Assembly (NCBI GenBank): GCA_015680685.1 | Contig: MNCI01024020.1 | Span: 539,089-603,088 of the forward strand | Reading direction: 5' to 3' | DNA length: 64,000 nt | Source of the DNA: Gnetum montanum | Taxonomy: Eukaryota > Streptophyta > Gnetopsida > Gnetales > Gnetaceae | In this document: positions 1 to 11,240 of the stretch, piece after piece | How positions within the stretch are numbered: position 1 is the stretch's first letter | Layout: the number at the start of each line of letters is the position of its first letter | Notes under the pieces: generated by a model | Seen by the model: the letters and a program-made list of their open reading frames with translations, nothing else | Database searches by the model: none | What the model was told of the DNA's origin: nothing | Made by a program: the position numbers and the translations under genes

Positions 1-470
1 CCTTGTTTAAATATTTGAGGTCTACACAAATCTGCTTTCTTTTCTTTTCTGCTTATTTCCATCGAATCTTGCTCTATTTCTAGTTTTCTTGTGGAACTAT
101 CTCTTTCTCTGGGGAAAATTAGTAGATTGTGGAGTTGTGCTCAAATGTTTTTGCAAAATTTTATTTGTTACAAGTAGATATTATAAGGACAGCATAGACT
201 AGGTAGTTGAACAAAATAGGAAATTTTCAACAACTCACAGTACTTGGCAAAGTTGGCTGAATCTCTTTAAAGTAAGTCATTTGTAGTTTACACACAACAC
301 AATCGTTATATTTCTCACAACTGCACGCCACAACAGCACACACACATACTCACATTAACTACTGAGTTTATTTGGAGGTATCTGGGCCTTGGTGTTGCCA
401 GAGACCAACAGGCACCTAAATCCTGTTCGAGGACACTCGTTGGCGGTCGCGTCCCAAACGATCGCCAACA
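1..470 (+). mobile_element. 3' end of a second copy of the D-type (TGTTGG...CCAACA) element
   Basis: Bases 1-470 match 19563-20031 closely (same opening 'ccttgtttaaatatttgag', same GTGTTGCCAGAG stretch, same ending CGCCAACA/CACCAACA). The copy starts outside the window. It ends exactly at CCAACA, after which the sequence becomes minus-strand gypsy. Its last 30 bases keep CpG sites that are TG or CA in the D copy, so this copy looks less decayed. A small ORF across the end is not a gene. Confidence 0.8.
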
Positions 471-1752
471 CATGGGTGATTAATGGTTATGGTAAGTTAA
501 GGAATAAAACCCATAAGAAGCTACCTAAGAATTTTGACACATCAAACCAAGACATTAAACAAAACATGAAAAATTATAGTAAGGTGAGTGATGGCAAGCA
601 TAGGTGGATGAGGTAAAGAGTGGAATGGAGTCTCATATCATGGTCACATAAGTCCCTTATGTATTTGTGGTTAATATGACTTGATAACATCTATCCTTAG
701 TTTGAATTAAAACCAACCACTTTTAGTAACTTCTCATTGACACACCAAGATTAGTCCACCCCCTCAAGGCACAAGAATATCTCCATAGATCAATCACCAT
801 TCCTAAATGAGAAAAAAAGAGAATCAGGGAGTGAGATGGACCTTAGTTAGAGGGGACCTTCAAGCATAGGTAACATGTCTTTCTAGTCCCATAACCAGTG
901 CTTGTAGCCCATTATTTCATCTAAGGGATGTGCTTTAAATTTTCATTATTATTATTATTTTCATTTTCTATTTTTGTTTATTTTTAATGGGAACCACATC
1001 ATGCAAAGACTTTTAGCTTCTTGTTATTGATCAATAGCAGAATGGTGAGAAATCCATCAAAACACTCATGCACCCAATAGGGTAGGCAAGTATAAAGAAT
1101 ATCAAATCCTCTTGCAGTCATACCCTTGTCTATCCACTTAATCCTTTCCAAGTTTGAAAACTACCAAGGTTACAAATTTGTTAAAAGTTGCATTTAATAA
1201 GAGACCACATATTTCCAAAATAAGAGAACACCATAGAGTTTTGTGGATGGGTGGATGAAATGGACTCACTAATTATTATCATGAAAAAGAAACCATGTCT
1301 TAGTTATTAATTCCAAAATTCAAAGATGGAATCTAGACATTAGAAATCAAATAACATTATAGTACAAACCACCATCAATCAATAGCTACAGTTGCACTTA
1401 GTCCTAGCGGAAATGAAGAAAAATAAAAAAAACATTAGAAAAGTATTAGAAAATCCCAAACCAAATAAAGTAAAATATGGAAGAAATTGTAAAATATTTA
1501 CAAAAGAGAAACCTATACTAAAGATGGTGTAAAACAAAAACTATGAAAAATAGAAAAAACAAAAAATTGATAAGTCACTTTGATTAATTAGCATGGATAG
1601 CCATCTCCCCCATGACTATATTAGAAGGAGGAGATCTAAAAAATTGAGTGTGCATGTTCATTCGTTGAGGTTTTTTTTTCACTGGCTCTCTTAGGCTCAT
1701 GGAAAGGTTTTATTTGTTACATGTTGACCAAAAATTTCTTGTTGAGGTTTAT
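471..1752 (-). mobile_element. Truncated Ty3/gypsy remnant, end of pol and 3' internal region
   Basis: Read on the minus strand, this segment follows the same order as the end of pol and the 3' internal region of elements A-C. The block at 1600-1745 matches the end of pol (ggagatggctatcc, ggtcaacatg). The block at 840-1010 matches the 'gggctacaagcactgg ... ctctaactaagg' stretch found at 11750-11815 and 24640-24715. The block at 1040-1130 matches the 'gggatttgatg' stretch. There is no open frame. The D-type element at 1-470 interrupts it at base 470. The right end at about 1752 is an abrupt junction with a different copy. Confidence 0.75.
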
Positions 1753-1902
1753 TTGCATAACAGAGGTTGACAAGGAGGCGATATCTGGTAGTTCATCTTT
1801 GATGGACTGAATGAATAAAACACAATGGAAATCTACATGAAGGAGTTGCAAAACAAAGAGATGATGAAGTATATGGAGCTTGTCAACCTCTGTTATGCAA
1901 AT
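1751..1902. repeat. 24-bp perfect inverted repeat at an element junction
   Basis: The arm at 1751-1774 (starts ATTTGCATAACAGAGG) is repeated in exact reverse complement at 1879-1902, with 104 bp between. The right arm lies inside the reading frame of the coiled-coil ORF. The left arm lies exactly where the minus-strand gypsy remnant stops, so the left arm is probably an inverted copy made at the junction. Confidence 0.85.
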
Positions 1903-2427
1903 CTAACAATGTTGACTGCTAGATGGCCATGATCAAAATTGGAGAAGCAGGTGGCCAAATCGTAATTATTGTATGAGGTAGAGTTCAAGATCCATAAGAA
2001 AACCAAGCAAAAGCTTGAGATTACAAACATAGAACTTGAGGTTCTCAAGGAAAAATTCACAAATCAAATATCAATAGTAGAGAACCTATCCAAGAGAATG
2101 AATGACCACTAGGAGCTACAAAATGCAGTTAAGGTATTTGATGTTGAATGCAAACTTTTCACTATCTAGTTTGTCAATGCAAAGAAAATGTTCCTAGCAC
2201 TACCATGTTCTAGGGATGTTCCCACTTTGGTCCACATTCGCAATGTTGTGTAGACCATGAACAATTCTAAGGGAAAGAAGGAGAAGATGAAAGTGTTACT
2301 AGATGCTTTTCATCTTCCACCAGAGGTCGTAACTACCACCAGCCAACCACAACTTCTACCTCAACCACCACATGCTCTAGAAGCTGGAGAAGGTCCTTTA
2401 GAACCTCCACTACTTGGGACTATCTAA
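1825..2427 (+). pseudogene. Degenerate coiled-coil ORF of a gypsy-family element
   Basis: One frame can be followed from an ATG at 1825 to TAA at 2425-2427, about 200 codons, with five internal stops and no frameshift. The predicted protein is rich in Lys, Glu and Leu (for example KLEITNIELEVLKEKF), as in a coiled coil, and ends in a Pro-rich tail (PQLLPQPPHA). It lies upstream of a sequence resembling the last 200 bp before the 3' LTR in elements A-C, followed by a purine tract and LTR. It therefore sits between pol and the 3' LTR, where Athila/Tat-type plant gypsy elements may carry an extra ORF. I do not recognise its family. Elements A-C do not show this ORF, so the copy belongs to a related subfamily. 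Confidence 0.55.
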
Positions 2428-2656
2428 ATTTTTTCTTCATCTTCTAGCCATGAAAGGAATTGGTTGTCCATATTTTATCATGGTGTTCAATTTTGTTGTC
2501 ATGAACACCAAATTTTGTAATCATTGTAATACCGTGTACTTGAACACTTACATTTTTTCTTATGTTTATTTTGTGTGTCTAAATTCTATCAATAATCCCA
2601 TATCTTCTCAAATTTTGTAAAGAACTTGATGAAAAGTTTTTATTTAGTCATGGGGG

Positions 2657-3579
2657 TATGATGAAGTGTGTCTCTTTTGGTTGCATCAATGCAATCTTGT
2701 CAATGCAAGCTTGTCAACGTAAGGTCATTGACGCGATCCTATCAACACAAGCCTGTTGATGCGATCTTGTCAATGCATGGTCTAACATGTTCGTGTGTAT
2801 GCATCGACATAATGTTTGTTATTGCATATATAAATGTGTGAGCTAGTTGCATTTATGAATTCATAAGTTAGATTGTAGTAGATCTCTTATAGTTTTTCTT
2901 CCCAAAAGTTAGAATATTTTCTAAGTGCCCATAGTAGGAACCAAAGAGTGTACAGATCTTTATTTGAGCACTCTTGTACTTGAGCACTATAGTGTGTACA
3001 ATAATAAAGACAAGCATTCTGATAAACCTTGTAGCACTTGGACTAGATTAATTGTTTTCTTTAGGCATTTAATATTTCAAGTAATTTTTTTAATGTTTTA
3101 AGTAATTAAAGTAATTACTTAAGCTATATTAAATAGCGATTAATTAAAGTAAATAAGTATGACCACTTTGAGCATACACTTGATGCTTGGTAATCCTAGG
3201 AACACTAAACATATAGTAACCCAGTAGCATTAAATGTGTTCAGGATGTGTATGGCAAGTGCGAACCAATGCTTATGTTAGAATTTGTTAAGTGTTAGCTA
3301 GTTAGATTAATTTAGCAATTAATTCCCTTATTCTTTATTCCTAATTCTTAGCTGACTTAGAACATAAAAGGATAAAAATGATAAAAATCATATGCCTTAG
3401 TTATACTTAATCATACCCTTGTACTCACAAGTGTAACTGGGAAGACAACAATTGCAATAGTTGATTCACCTCCTAGATGAGTGTACATAGAAACTTAGAA
3501 TTCCTTGGAATTTGACCAGATCGTGTGTGAACACTAGTGATTTGTATAATTGGTCATAGGGTCCACTTGCTACTCATAA
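2657..3579 (+). mobile_element. Diverged LTR of the gypsy family (third U3 type)
   Basis: A GGGGGTA purine tract is followed by TGATGAAG, as at the 3' LTRs of A-C. The R/U5-like part (about 2900-3579) resembles theirs: 'agttagaatattttctaagtgcccatagtagga', 'gagcactatagtgtgtacaataataaagac', 'aaccttgtagcac', 'aacactaaacatatagtaacccagtagc', and an end 'cttgctactcata'. The U3 part (2657-2800) differs: it repeats a GATCTTGTCAATGCAA-like unit instead of GATATC motifs. The 3' boundary (CTCATAA for CTCATCA) is approximate. Confidence 0.65.
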
Positions 3580-3622
3580 ATTTCCTACATCAAATGTATT
3601 TATGAGAAAATAGCTAGAGTTT

Positions 3623-4122
3623 TTTTTAAAAAACATGACATTATAATAATCTTTAAACCCTATAATAAAATTTTTGATTTTTATTCATAGTCTTAAAGAT
3701 AGAAAGAATAATCTAAATAATAGTGGTATTTATAAAATCTCTTGTATTTTTGCTAAATGTTATATTGGTGATGTTGGTAGAATTTTCTCTATTAAATTGA
3801 AATTGCACTTAAAAGACATATAATATAATAGATATTCAAAATCACCTCATGTAGAACACATAAAAAATGATAACCCCTCTAGAAATCATAAGTGGTTAAT
3901 AGATAATAGTGAAATTCTTTGTATAATGGATAACTCTATTGATAGAAAAATTAGAGAAGCCTTAAAATTAGAATTTATTATAATAATGTTAATCGAGATC
4001 AAGGCTATTGTACCCACTTAGCATGGCCTATTTTAGCAAAAATTAACCAATTTAGAAATTTGATTAAAATCCTACTTCATTTAATATTTTCTCTTTCTAT
4101 TTTTTTTATTTCTTTTTAATTA
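3623..4122 (+). pseudogene. Penelope-like retroelement remnant, GIY-YIG endonuclease domain
   Basis: Translation gives the C-terminal part of a Penelope-like element (PLE). A short end-of-RT linker (KHDIIIIFKPYNKI) is followed, after one frameshift, by the endonuclease. GIY lies at 3725-3733 and YIG at 3761-3769. Two cysteines (C-x4-C) precede YIG, Arg follows at 3779-3781, and there are HLKD and VEH histidines, giving the Cys/His zinc-binding pattern of PLE GIY-YIG domains. The end matches NRDQGY...AWPIL after a second frameshift near 3980. One internal stop is at 3821. The RT body is absent, so the copy is 5'-truncated, which is usual for this class. It is not active. PLEs copy themselves by target-primed reverse transcription; the endonuclease would nick the target. 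Confidence 0.85.
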
Positions 4123-4164
4123 GTTTATAGTATGTTCTATGCTTATTTACAAACTCATTATCTT

Positions 4165-4209
4165 ATATGGGTGTTGAAACCCTAAAATTATTGTAATATA
4201 GGTACACCC
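4165..4209 (-). repeat. Tail of a tRNA-type SINE, split by element A
   Basis: 'ttattgtaatataggtacaccc' before element A and 'caccccaagatatatagtcc' after it (36468 onward) join into one sequence once A and one CACCC are removed. The joined sequence matches 36815-36850. The body of this copy continues at 36473-36600. See the better-preserved copy at 36810-36975. Confidence 0.6.
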
Positions 4210-5022
4210 TGATGAGCCGCGATATCGAGTACGGGATATCAGAGCCTCCCAAGCGATATCGGGCATCCAATACTAGGGCTTGTCTTATCTTCTATAAATA
4301 AGAGGCAGGCACACTTGGTTTGGCAATAAATTAGTTAGCCCCTTACTTGAACTCTCACATTTTCTCCCTCTCAGAGTTAGAATTATTTTTGCATGCCCGG
4401 AGTATGAGTCATAAAGTGAACGGATCCTCATTCAAGCATTGTGTACTTGAGCACACCTTGTGTATGGCAACAATAAAGATGAACTTTGTGATAAACCTTG
4501 CAGCATCTAGAATAGATTAATTAATGTTAATTGTAATTATTTAATGCTTTCCTTAGTTAATTAATGTACTCTCCCTCACCCTATAACTCTCATAAGTAAG
4601 CACACCCAATACGATTACTTCAAGCATGTGTGTAACGCTTGGTAACCCAATAACGATTAGCATTTAGTAATACCAATGGTGTTGCACTGGTTCAAGATAT
4701 GTATGGAAAGAAAGAACAGATGGTGGTGCTAGGACTAGTTAAAGCATAGTTGAGTAGTTAAATTAAATTAGTTGCTTAGTTATCTCTCTCTCCTCCCTTG
4801 TAGCACTAGGCCATAAAACATAAAAATATATAAAAATTATATACCTTAAGTTTACTTAACCATACAATCATGCTATACAAGTAAGCTTGGGAAGACAATG
4901 ATTGACTAACCCGTCCTTATTCCACAAAAGCAAATAAGCACTTAGTCCTTGGAATTTGATCAGATCGTGCATGGACACTCGTATTTGTATGGTTGAGCAT
5001 AGGGATACCTCGCCACTCATCA
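4210..5022 (+). repeat. 5' LTR of element A (type-1 U3)
   Basis: The LTR runs from TGATGAGCCGCGATATCG to CGCCACTCATCA. The first 60 bases hold three GATATC motifs. TATAAATA lies at 4293-4300, so transcription would start near 4325. It is followed by the primer-binding site. Confidence 0.9.
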
Positions 5023-5023
5023 T

Positions 5024-5041
5024 TGGGGCTATTTCCAAGGA
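5024..5041 (+). promoter_or_regulatory. Primer-binding site of element A (tRNA-Asp-like, decayed)
   Basis: It lies one base after the LTR and reads TGGGGCTATTTCCAAGGA. It aligns with TGGCGCCGTTGCCGGGGA, the complement of the 3' end of plant tRNA-Asp, with several mismatches. Copies B and C are closer to that sequence, which supports the assignment. Confidence 0.65.
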
Positions 5042-5165
5042 CTTTGTTGATTGTGTGCTAATTAGAACTTAGGAAATCTTTCTCATCATTAGAATGAAAC
5101 CTTAGGGTTGGTTACAAGAAAAAAATATAATAATATATAATACATTGCATACTAAATAGACAATC

Positions 5166-7610
5166 ATGTCTCCTTCTTTATACGAAAGTGTTTCACCACC
5201 TAGGTCTAATACAGGGAACAATCGAAGGTGTAGTACATATGATAATCTGCCAGTCCCTCAACAGGTCCATGTGGTATATGTTCATCCCAATGAATATGTA
5301 CTAAGCTTTACCTTTATCCTCCATTAGGATGAACAACTGTGTTGGCGCGATTTACAAGGTAACATAGTGTTATCTCCCAATCGCTCAATCGCAAGCATGC
5401 TTCTTCATGATCTCACACAAATTGGTATGCAGCACTTACAAGTAGAGTACATTATGCATGATCATGACTCAAGAGAGTACCAACCCACAGAGGCACAATG
5501 TCAAAGGGACTTACAACAAGAGGGACATCATGAATTCATGAAGGGGAAGTTGTCTCGGAATGTCTTGCATATCATAAGTGAAAATGAGCGTGGTGAACCT
5601 ACCTCAGGAGGCTTCCCATGAAACAATGTTCCTCCCATTGACTTTGGTCAAGGGTTTGTGTATTAGAACCTTCATTCAACCATCCATAACCCAAGTTCTG
5701 ATACCAATGGATACAAAGGGTTCGAAAAATGAACACACATGCATGATAAAGATGGACATGCTAATCATAACAGTGAGCAAGGTCACGACCATCAAAGAGA
5801 AGGTAGCAAGCACCATCATGATGATAGTCCTCCTTATTCTTCACCTTCATCATCTCCTTCATCCTCTCCTTCAGGATTTGGATGTAGTCACAAAGAAAAA
5901 TACCATGAGGATAAGGGTAGGTGAAAATGGAGTCATAGACGAAATAGTTAAGAAAGGGGATGAGGGCACTCTAGAGAATCATAACACAGAAGAAGGAAGA
6001 GTAGGGAACAACATAGGCATCATAGACACCATAGACAAGACGATCACGATGAACCCCTAGTTACTACTCGAAATATGCTAAACATAACTGAGGCTATTAG
6101 AATCCCAACAAGGCACCAAAAAGATAGTAGGATCAAGAGATTAGACATGAACAACATCCCACAATTTGAAGAGGGATACAACGTTGATCCTCAAAATCAT
6201 CTACAAGAATTCAATGATGCATGTGCCTTACAAAACATAGAAAATAAATGGAAAAAACTAAAGTTTTTCCCATGGACACTAGTTAATTTAGCAAAGAGTT
6301 GGTACCAGCCCTTAGAACTAGAATCCATTCGTAGGTGGACTACCATGTTAGAATTATTCAACGATAAGTACCAACCGTACTCCCAAGTGTCCAACCTACA
6401 AAAGAAAATCCAAGGATGGAAACAAGGAGGGCATGAACCCTTAGATGCTACCATGGGCCAATATTATGCACTATTACATTGTTGTCCTAGCCATGGTTAT
6501 TCATAGAGGGACCAACTACACCATCTCATAGATGGGCTTAAGCATGAAACACGAAGAACCATTGGGATGTATGCCCAAGGAAGACTATCTAAGCTTAGGA
6601 CGAATTAAGTACAAAGATTATTAGAGTAAGTTGCTAAAGAGGAAGGTAAGCTAAGGAAAAGAGATAGTGTGGCAGAATATAATAGAGATCCTCCCCTCCA
6701 AAAGAAGGGAGTAAGATTTTGTGAGGATGAAGAAGAGTCACCACTCAAAGAGATGGTGAATAGGAAAATTTTTCCTCTTCAAAAGTTGGCATCAGAAGTA
6801 TTGGCAAAGGTAGACCAAATGTGGAACTCCTTAGATAATAGATTTCAAATCGTTCTCAAAATAGTAGAGGAGTCTAAAGAGCAAGGTAGTGAACTGGAAA
6901 AGAAAAAAAGAGAGAGAGCAAGGTTGTGTATTCAGATACAGACAATGATAGTGGATGCGAGATATGCCAATATGACCATCATAAGGGATGTTTCCCTATA
7001 ATCTCACATCTACAAGAGTCTAGGATGTATGCACTCAACCCACGATTGAATCAAAGGCAAACACCCCAAAGGTTACCTTATCTCCAAGGTAACCCAAGAT
7101 AGTTTGACCAAACCTTAATGTATTATCCAAGTGAAACTCCACCACAACCAACTGAGCAATATCAACAGTGGCAGCACCCAAAATCATGGGGAATGCCACC
7201 ACCACAGCAATAGTATCCTTACCATCAACCTAACCTGTATGGATATTATGTGTAGAAACCAATTTCTCCACGTGAATCTATTGTTCATGTCACCCCTCAA
7301 CCTCACTACTAGACACATAAGTATTATAGGACTCCTTCTTCTAAGGGTGATGTTCTACAAACGTACCATCCTTCTCATCCAGCTACATCTCTTCCACCCT
7401 TAACTCCATTACCACCTACTCCAACCATGCAGGGTAAGCTCCCTGCCCAACCATAGCAACACAATGCTACAAGGGCTGTTAATTCTCACCCTATTATTGG
7501 TCCAAACAATTGCACAAAGAAAAGACTTTTTTTTAGAACCAATAGTCCAACCAAGTCCTTACAGTCATAAGCGGCTAATTCTTCAAATTCCTCATCCCCA
7601 ATCGAAACTT
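5166..7610 (+). pseudogene. gag of element A
   Basis: It starts at an ATG (5166) conserved in position in B and C (MSPS-like start). The N-terminal part runs through LTQIGMQHLQVEYI (about 5410-5460). A Ser/His/Asp-rich spacer (HANHNSEQGHDHQREG, 5739-5900) comes next. Then the capsid-like retrotransposon gag domain (6075-6600) has WYQPLELESIRRW, YSQVSNLQKKIQGWKQG and LHHLIDGLKHETRR, in several frames. A CCHC-like knuckle trace is near 6950 (CEICQYDHHKGC, one Cys shifted). A Pro/Gln-rich linker leads to the protease. At least four frame changes and many stops make it non-functional. Confidence 0.85.
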
Positions 7611-7639
7611 TAGAACTCCCTTCAACCCAAAGGCCACAT

Positions 7640-10600
7640 TTAATGCATATGGTCATGTTAACTCATGTTGTCATCAATTGGATAAAAGCTAGTCATCTTC
7701 CTAGGAAATTCTCTGATCCTGGGAGTCCTCTTATATATCTACAAATCGCTAGGAACAAACTGTGCAAAGCTCTTTTCAATCTAGGTTTCAGTGTCAACTT
7801 AATCTCTCAAGAAATGTACAAAGCTTAGAACCTTCCTCTATTAAAAAAGAGTAACATTCATTTAGAGTTGGCCGACTAGTCCATCAATGCCCCATTAGGA
7901 CTATTGGAGAACATTGTCACCACTGTTTGTGGATGGTCCTATCCAACTAACTTCTTAGTGATTCAAGTGAACAACGGTAAGGGGGACTTCCCAATCATAA
8001 TGGGAAGAGCATGTCTAAACACAGTTGACACGTGCCTAGGAATCCATGATCTTTCCCTAGAAATATCAAAGGAAAATATGTTTGGAAAGATCGAGAAGAA
8101 GAAAGTTCCATGCATCGCATACAATGACACAGGGTGTAATTGCATGCAGAAGTCATGGTTTGTGTAACATTTAACATTGCCTGCATGCAATCAGTGTGCA
8201 CAAGTGACTAATACACAAAGATGCTTGTATGCAGCAACCACAAGATAAGAAGGCACCCAATGGCTAATAGCTAATCAAGAGAGTAGTTCAACTATATGCA
8301 TGGAACCAACTAAGGGTTTGACTTGCACTTACATCAATAGCATAGACACATTAGAGCAGGTCCATCGCCAACTTCCAAGTCTTGACATTGAAAATATCAA
8401 CTAGGGGAAGTTGGAAATCCTTGATAACTTTAATCAAGAGCCCCTTGAGTTAAAATCATTGCCCATCAATATGGAATACACATTTCTCAAGATTGTAAAA
8501 CCAGTAATTATTAATGCTAGGCTTGCTCATCAACAAAAAGAGAGACTGCTGAAAGTGATAAACAAATGGTCAAAAGCCTTTGCTTGGTCATATCCTGAAT
8601 TAACCAGAATAGATCCTATGATATCCCAACATAGCATTGACACCGATCCCTCCATGAAGCCTCGACAACAACTGTAGAGGTGACTTAACCTAAAGCAGCA
8701 AGTGGTTGAAGAAGAAATTAAATAGCTTCTAAAAGCTGGATTCATATACCCCATTGCTGATAGTGAATAGGTTAGTCCCTTAGTTATTGTGCCCAAAAAG
8801 GAAGGTAAATGGAGGGTGTGCATAAATTTTAGGCTACTGAATATGGCAACATTCAAAGACCACTTTCCATTGTCATTCGTCAACCAAGTCTTAAACACCA
8901 TTGTAGGACATCGCTACTATAGTTTTCTAGATGGGTACAATGGGTACAACCAAATTCAAATAGCCCCAAGGGACCAACCTAAGACTACATTCACTAGTCC
9001 TTGGGGAACATTTGCAGACAAAACGATGTCGTTTGGCCTGTACAATGGCCCTGCAACGTTTCAACAATTAGTTTTAAGAATATTCTAGCAGCAGATAGGA
9101 AATGGTATGGAGGTCTTCATGGATGACTTCTCCACTTACGGAGCAAACTTTGATCAAGCCTTGGACCAATTAGAGCAAGTACTAAAATGATGTGTAGAAA
9201 CCAACTTAAGGCTCAACTGGTAAAAAATCCATTTAATGGTCCACGAAGGCATTATGCATAAGATTTCGAAAACAGGGATAAAGGTAGACCCTAAAAATAT
9301 TAAAATCATCCAAGGAATCACTTGGCAACCTAAAGCTGTCAAAGATATCCTGTCATGTCCTGGACACACTAGCTACTACAGACAGTTTATTGAGAACTTT
9401 TCAAAGGTTGCAAAACCATTAGTTAAACTAATGAAAAAGGATGTACCTTTCGAATGGACCAAGGAATGCAAACTATATTTCCAAAATTTAAAATAGAAGC
9501 TCGTAGAAACACCCATTCTACAAGCTCCTCACTAGTTTAGACCATTCCACATAATGACTGACATGTCCAACTATGCTTTAGGAGCCGTACTTATATAGTT
9601 AGATGACCAAAAACATCCTTATTACATCCACTGTGCAAGTAGGAGTATTGCTAGTGCACAACTTAACTACACCACAACAGAGAAAGAATTAATGGTTGTA
9701 GTGTTTGCACTAGAAAAATTTAGGATTTATGTCTTGGGCTATAAGGTATTCATGCACATGGATCATAGTGCAATAAGGTTCCTAATGAATAAACCAACAG
9801 TGAGCCCTTGCATCATACAATGGCTTGTGATCTTACAAGACTTCGATCTTACAATCATTGATCGTAAATGCATCGAGAACATAGTTGTTGATCATTTATC
9901 TCAGTTGCGATGGGACAACAAAGAGGATGAATATCCACTCTTTGATCATTTCCCTAATGAACTTCTCTTTCCAGATGTAGTAACTAATCAATTGACCACG
10001 AAGACAAACTGGTATAGTAGTATTCTCACCTATCTCCTTACACAACAAACACCACAAGGGTTAAACATTAAAAAGAAACAATAGTTTCCTCACCGAGCCA
10101 AGTATTTTATGGAGATCAATGGGAAACTTTATAAAGTATGTTCCAATGGCTTGGTTCGATGGTGCATTCCTGATATAAATCAACTAAAAGTTCTCCAAGA
10201 CACCCATGAAGGTCCTTGTGGGGGTCATTATGCTAGGAGAAAAACAGCCATTAAAATCTTACTTGTAAGATATTATTGGCCTACATTGTTCCAGGATGCC
10301 CATCATTTCGTCCAATCTTATGAGTGCTGTCAACATGATGGAGGAATGACTACTAGAATGGAGGGTCTGTAACAATGGATTCAACCTTTAGAACCCTTCC
10401 ATATTTGGGGAGTAGAATTTATGGGGCCTATTACATCAATGTCCAATGGAAAAGCCTACATCGTGGTTTCCATTGACCACTTCACAAAATGGGCAAAAGC
10501 AACCACCATTAAGGATTGTACATCATCTATAGCTACACAATTTGTTCAACAACAAGTCATAAATAGGTTTGGCATGCCACGTGCAGTTATTTCAGACAAT

Positions 10601-11124
10601 GGTACACACTTCATAGGTGTGACTTTTCAGAAATTAATGCAATGCTTAGGGGTTGAGCACAAACTAACTACACCATATCACCCTTAAGCAAATGGTCAAG
10701 CCAAGGTCATCAATAGGGAGATTACAAAGATACTGACAAGAATGATTAGAAAGTATGGGAGATATTGAAGCACCAAACTAAATGATGCTCTTTGAGCATA
10801 CTACTCCACATGGAAACTCCCTATAGGCTACTCTCCCTATGAGTTAGTGTACGATAAACTTACAATGCTCCCTATTCAAGCAACTTTGTACACTATCCAC
10901 AGCATGTGATCTCAAACTTGACCTTGATCTAGCACAAAAATAATGGCTAATGAACCTTAACTTGCTAGATGAGAATCGACTAGTCGCCCTATCATCTAAT
11001 GAATTGCACAAGAATTTTAATAAATAATGTCATAACCTAAAAATTATAAAAGTTAAGTACCAACCAGGAGATAAGGTTCTCTACTAGAATCCCACACATG
11101 TGCCACAATGAACTAAATTTCAAA
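7640..11124 (+). pseudogene. pol of element A (PR-RT-RNase H-IN)
   Basis: The protease region is at 7643-8167; its DSG site reads NLG, so the catalytic Asp is lost. RT is at 8700-9500, with FLDGYNGYNQI, SFGLYNGPATF and the YMDD-type box as VFMDDF (9115-9132). RNase H is at 9550-9900 (MTDMSNY, HMDHSAIRF, VVDHLSQL). IN is at 10100-10800: its zinc motif has lost one Cys (SYECCQ), the first catalytic Asp is Glu (WGVEF), the second is kept (SDNGTHF), and the Glu in NGQAK is Lys. Many stops are C-to-T changes. The C-terminal end runs into the gap. Confidence 0.9.
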
Positions 11125-11240
11125 NNNNNNNNNNNNNNNNNNNNNNNNNNNNNNNNNNNNNNNNNNNNNNNNNNNNNNNNNNNNNNNNNNNNNNNNNNNN
11201 NNNNNNNNNNNNNNNNNNNNNNNNNNNNNNNNNNNNNNNN
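11125..11240. other. Assembly gap (116 N)
   Basis: The N run lies at the end of element A's pol. The matching stretch in element B (about 23765-24120) is longer, so the true missing length is probably nearer 350 bp than 116. Confidence 0.9.

Noticed and set aside
389-616. 75-codon ORF
   Set aside because: It crosses the exact end of the D-type element into unrelated gypsy sequence, so it is a chance frame.
5739-5924. His/Asp-rich small ORF as a separate gene
   Set aside because: It is the spacer of element A's gag in one of its broken frames; C has the same stretch inside a longer gag frame.
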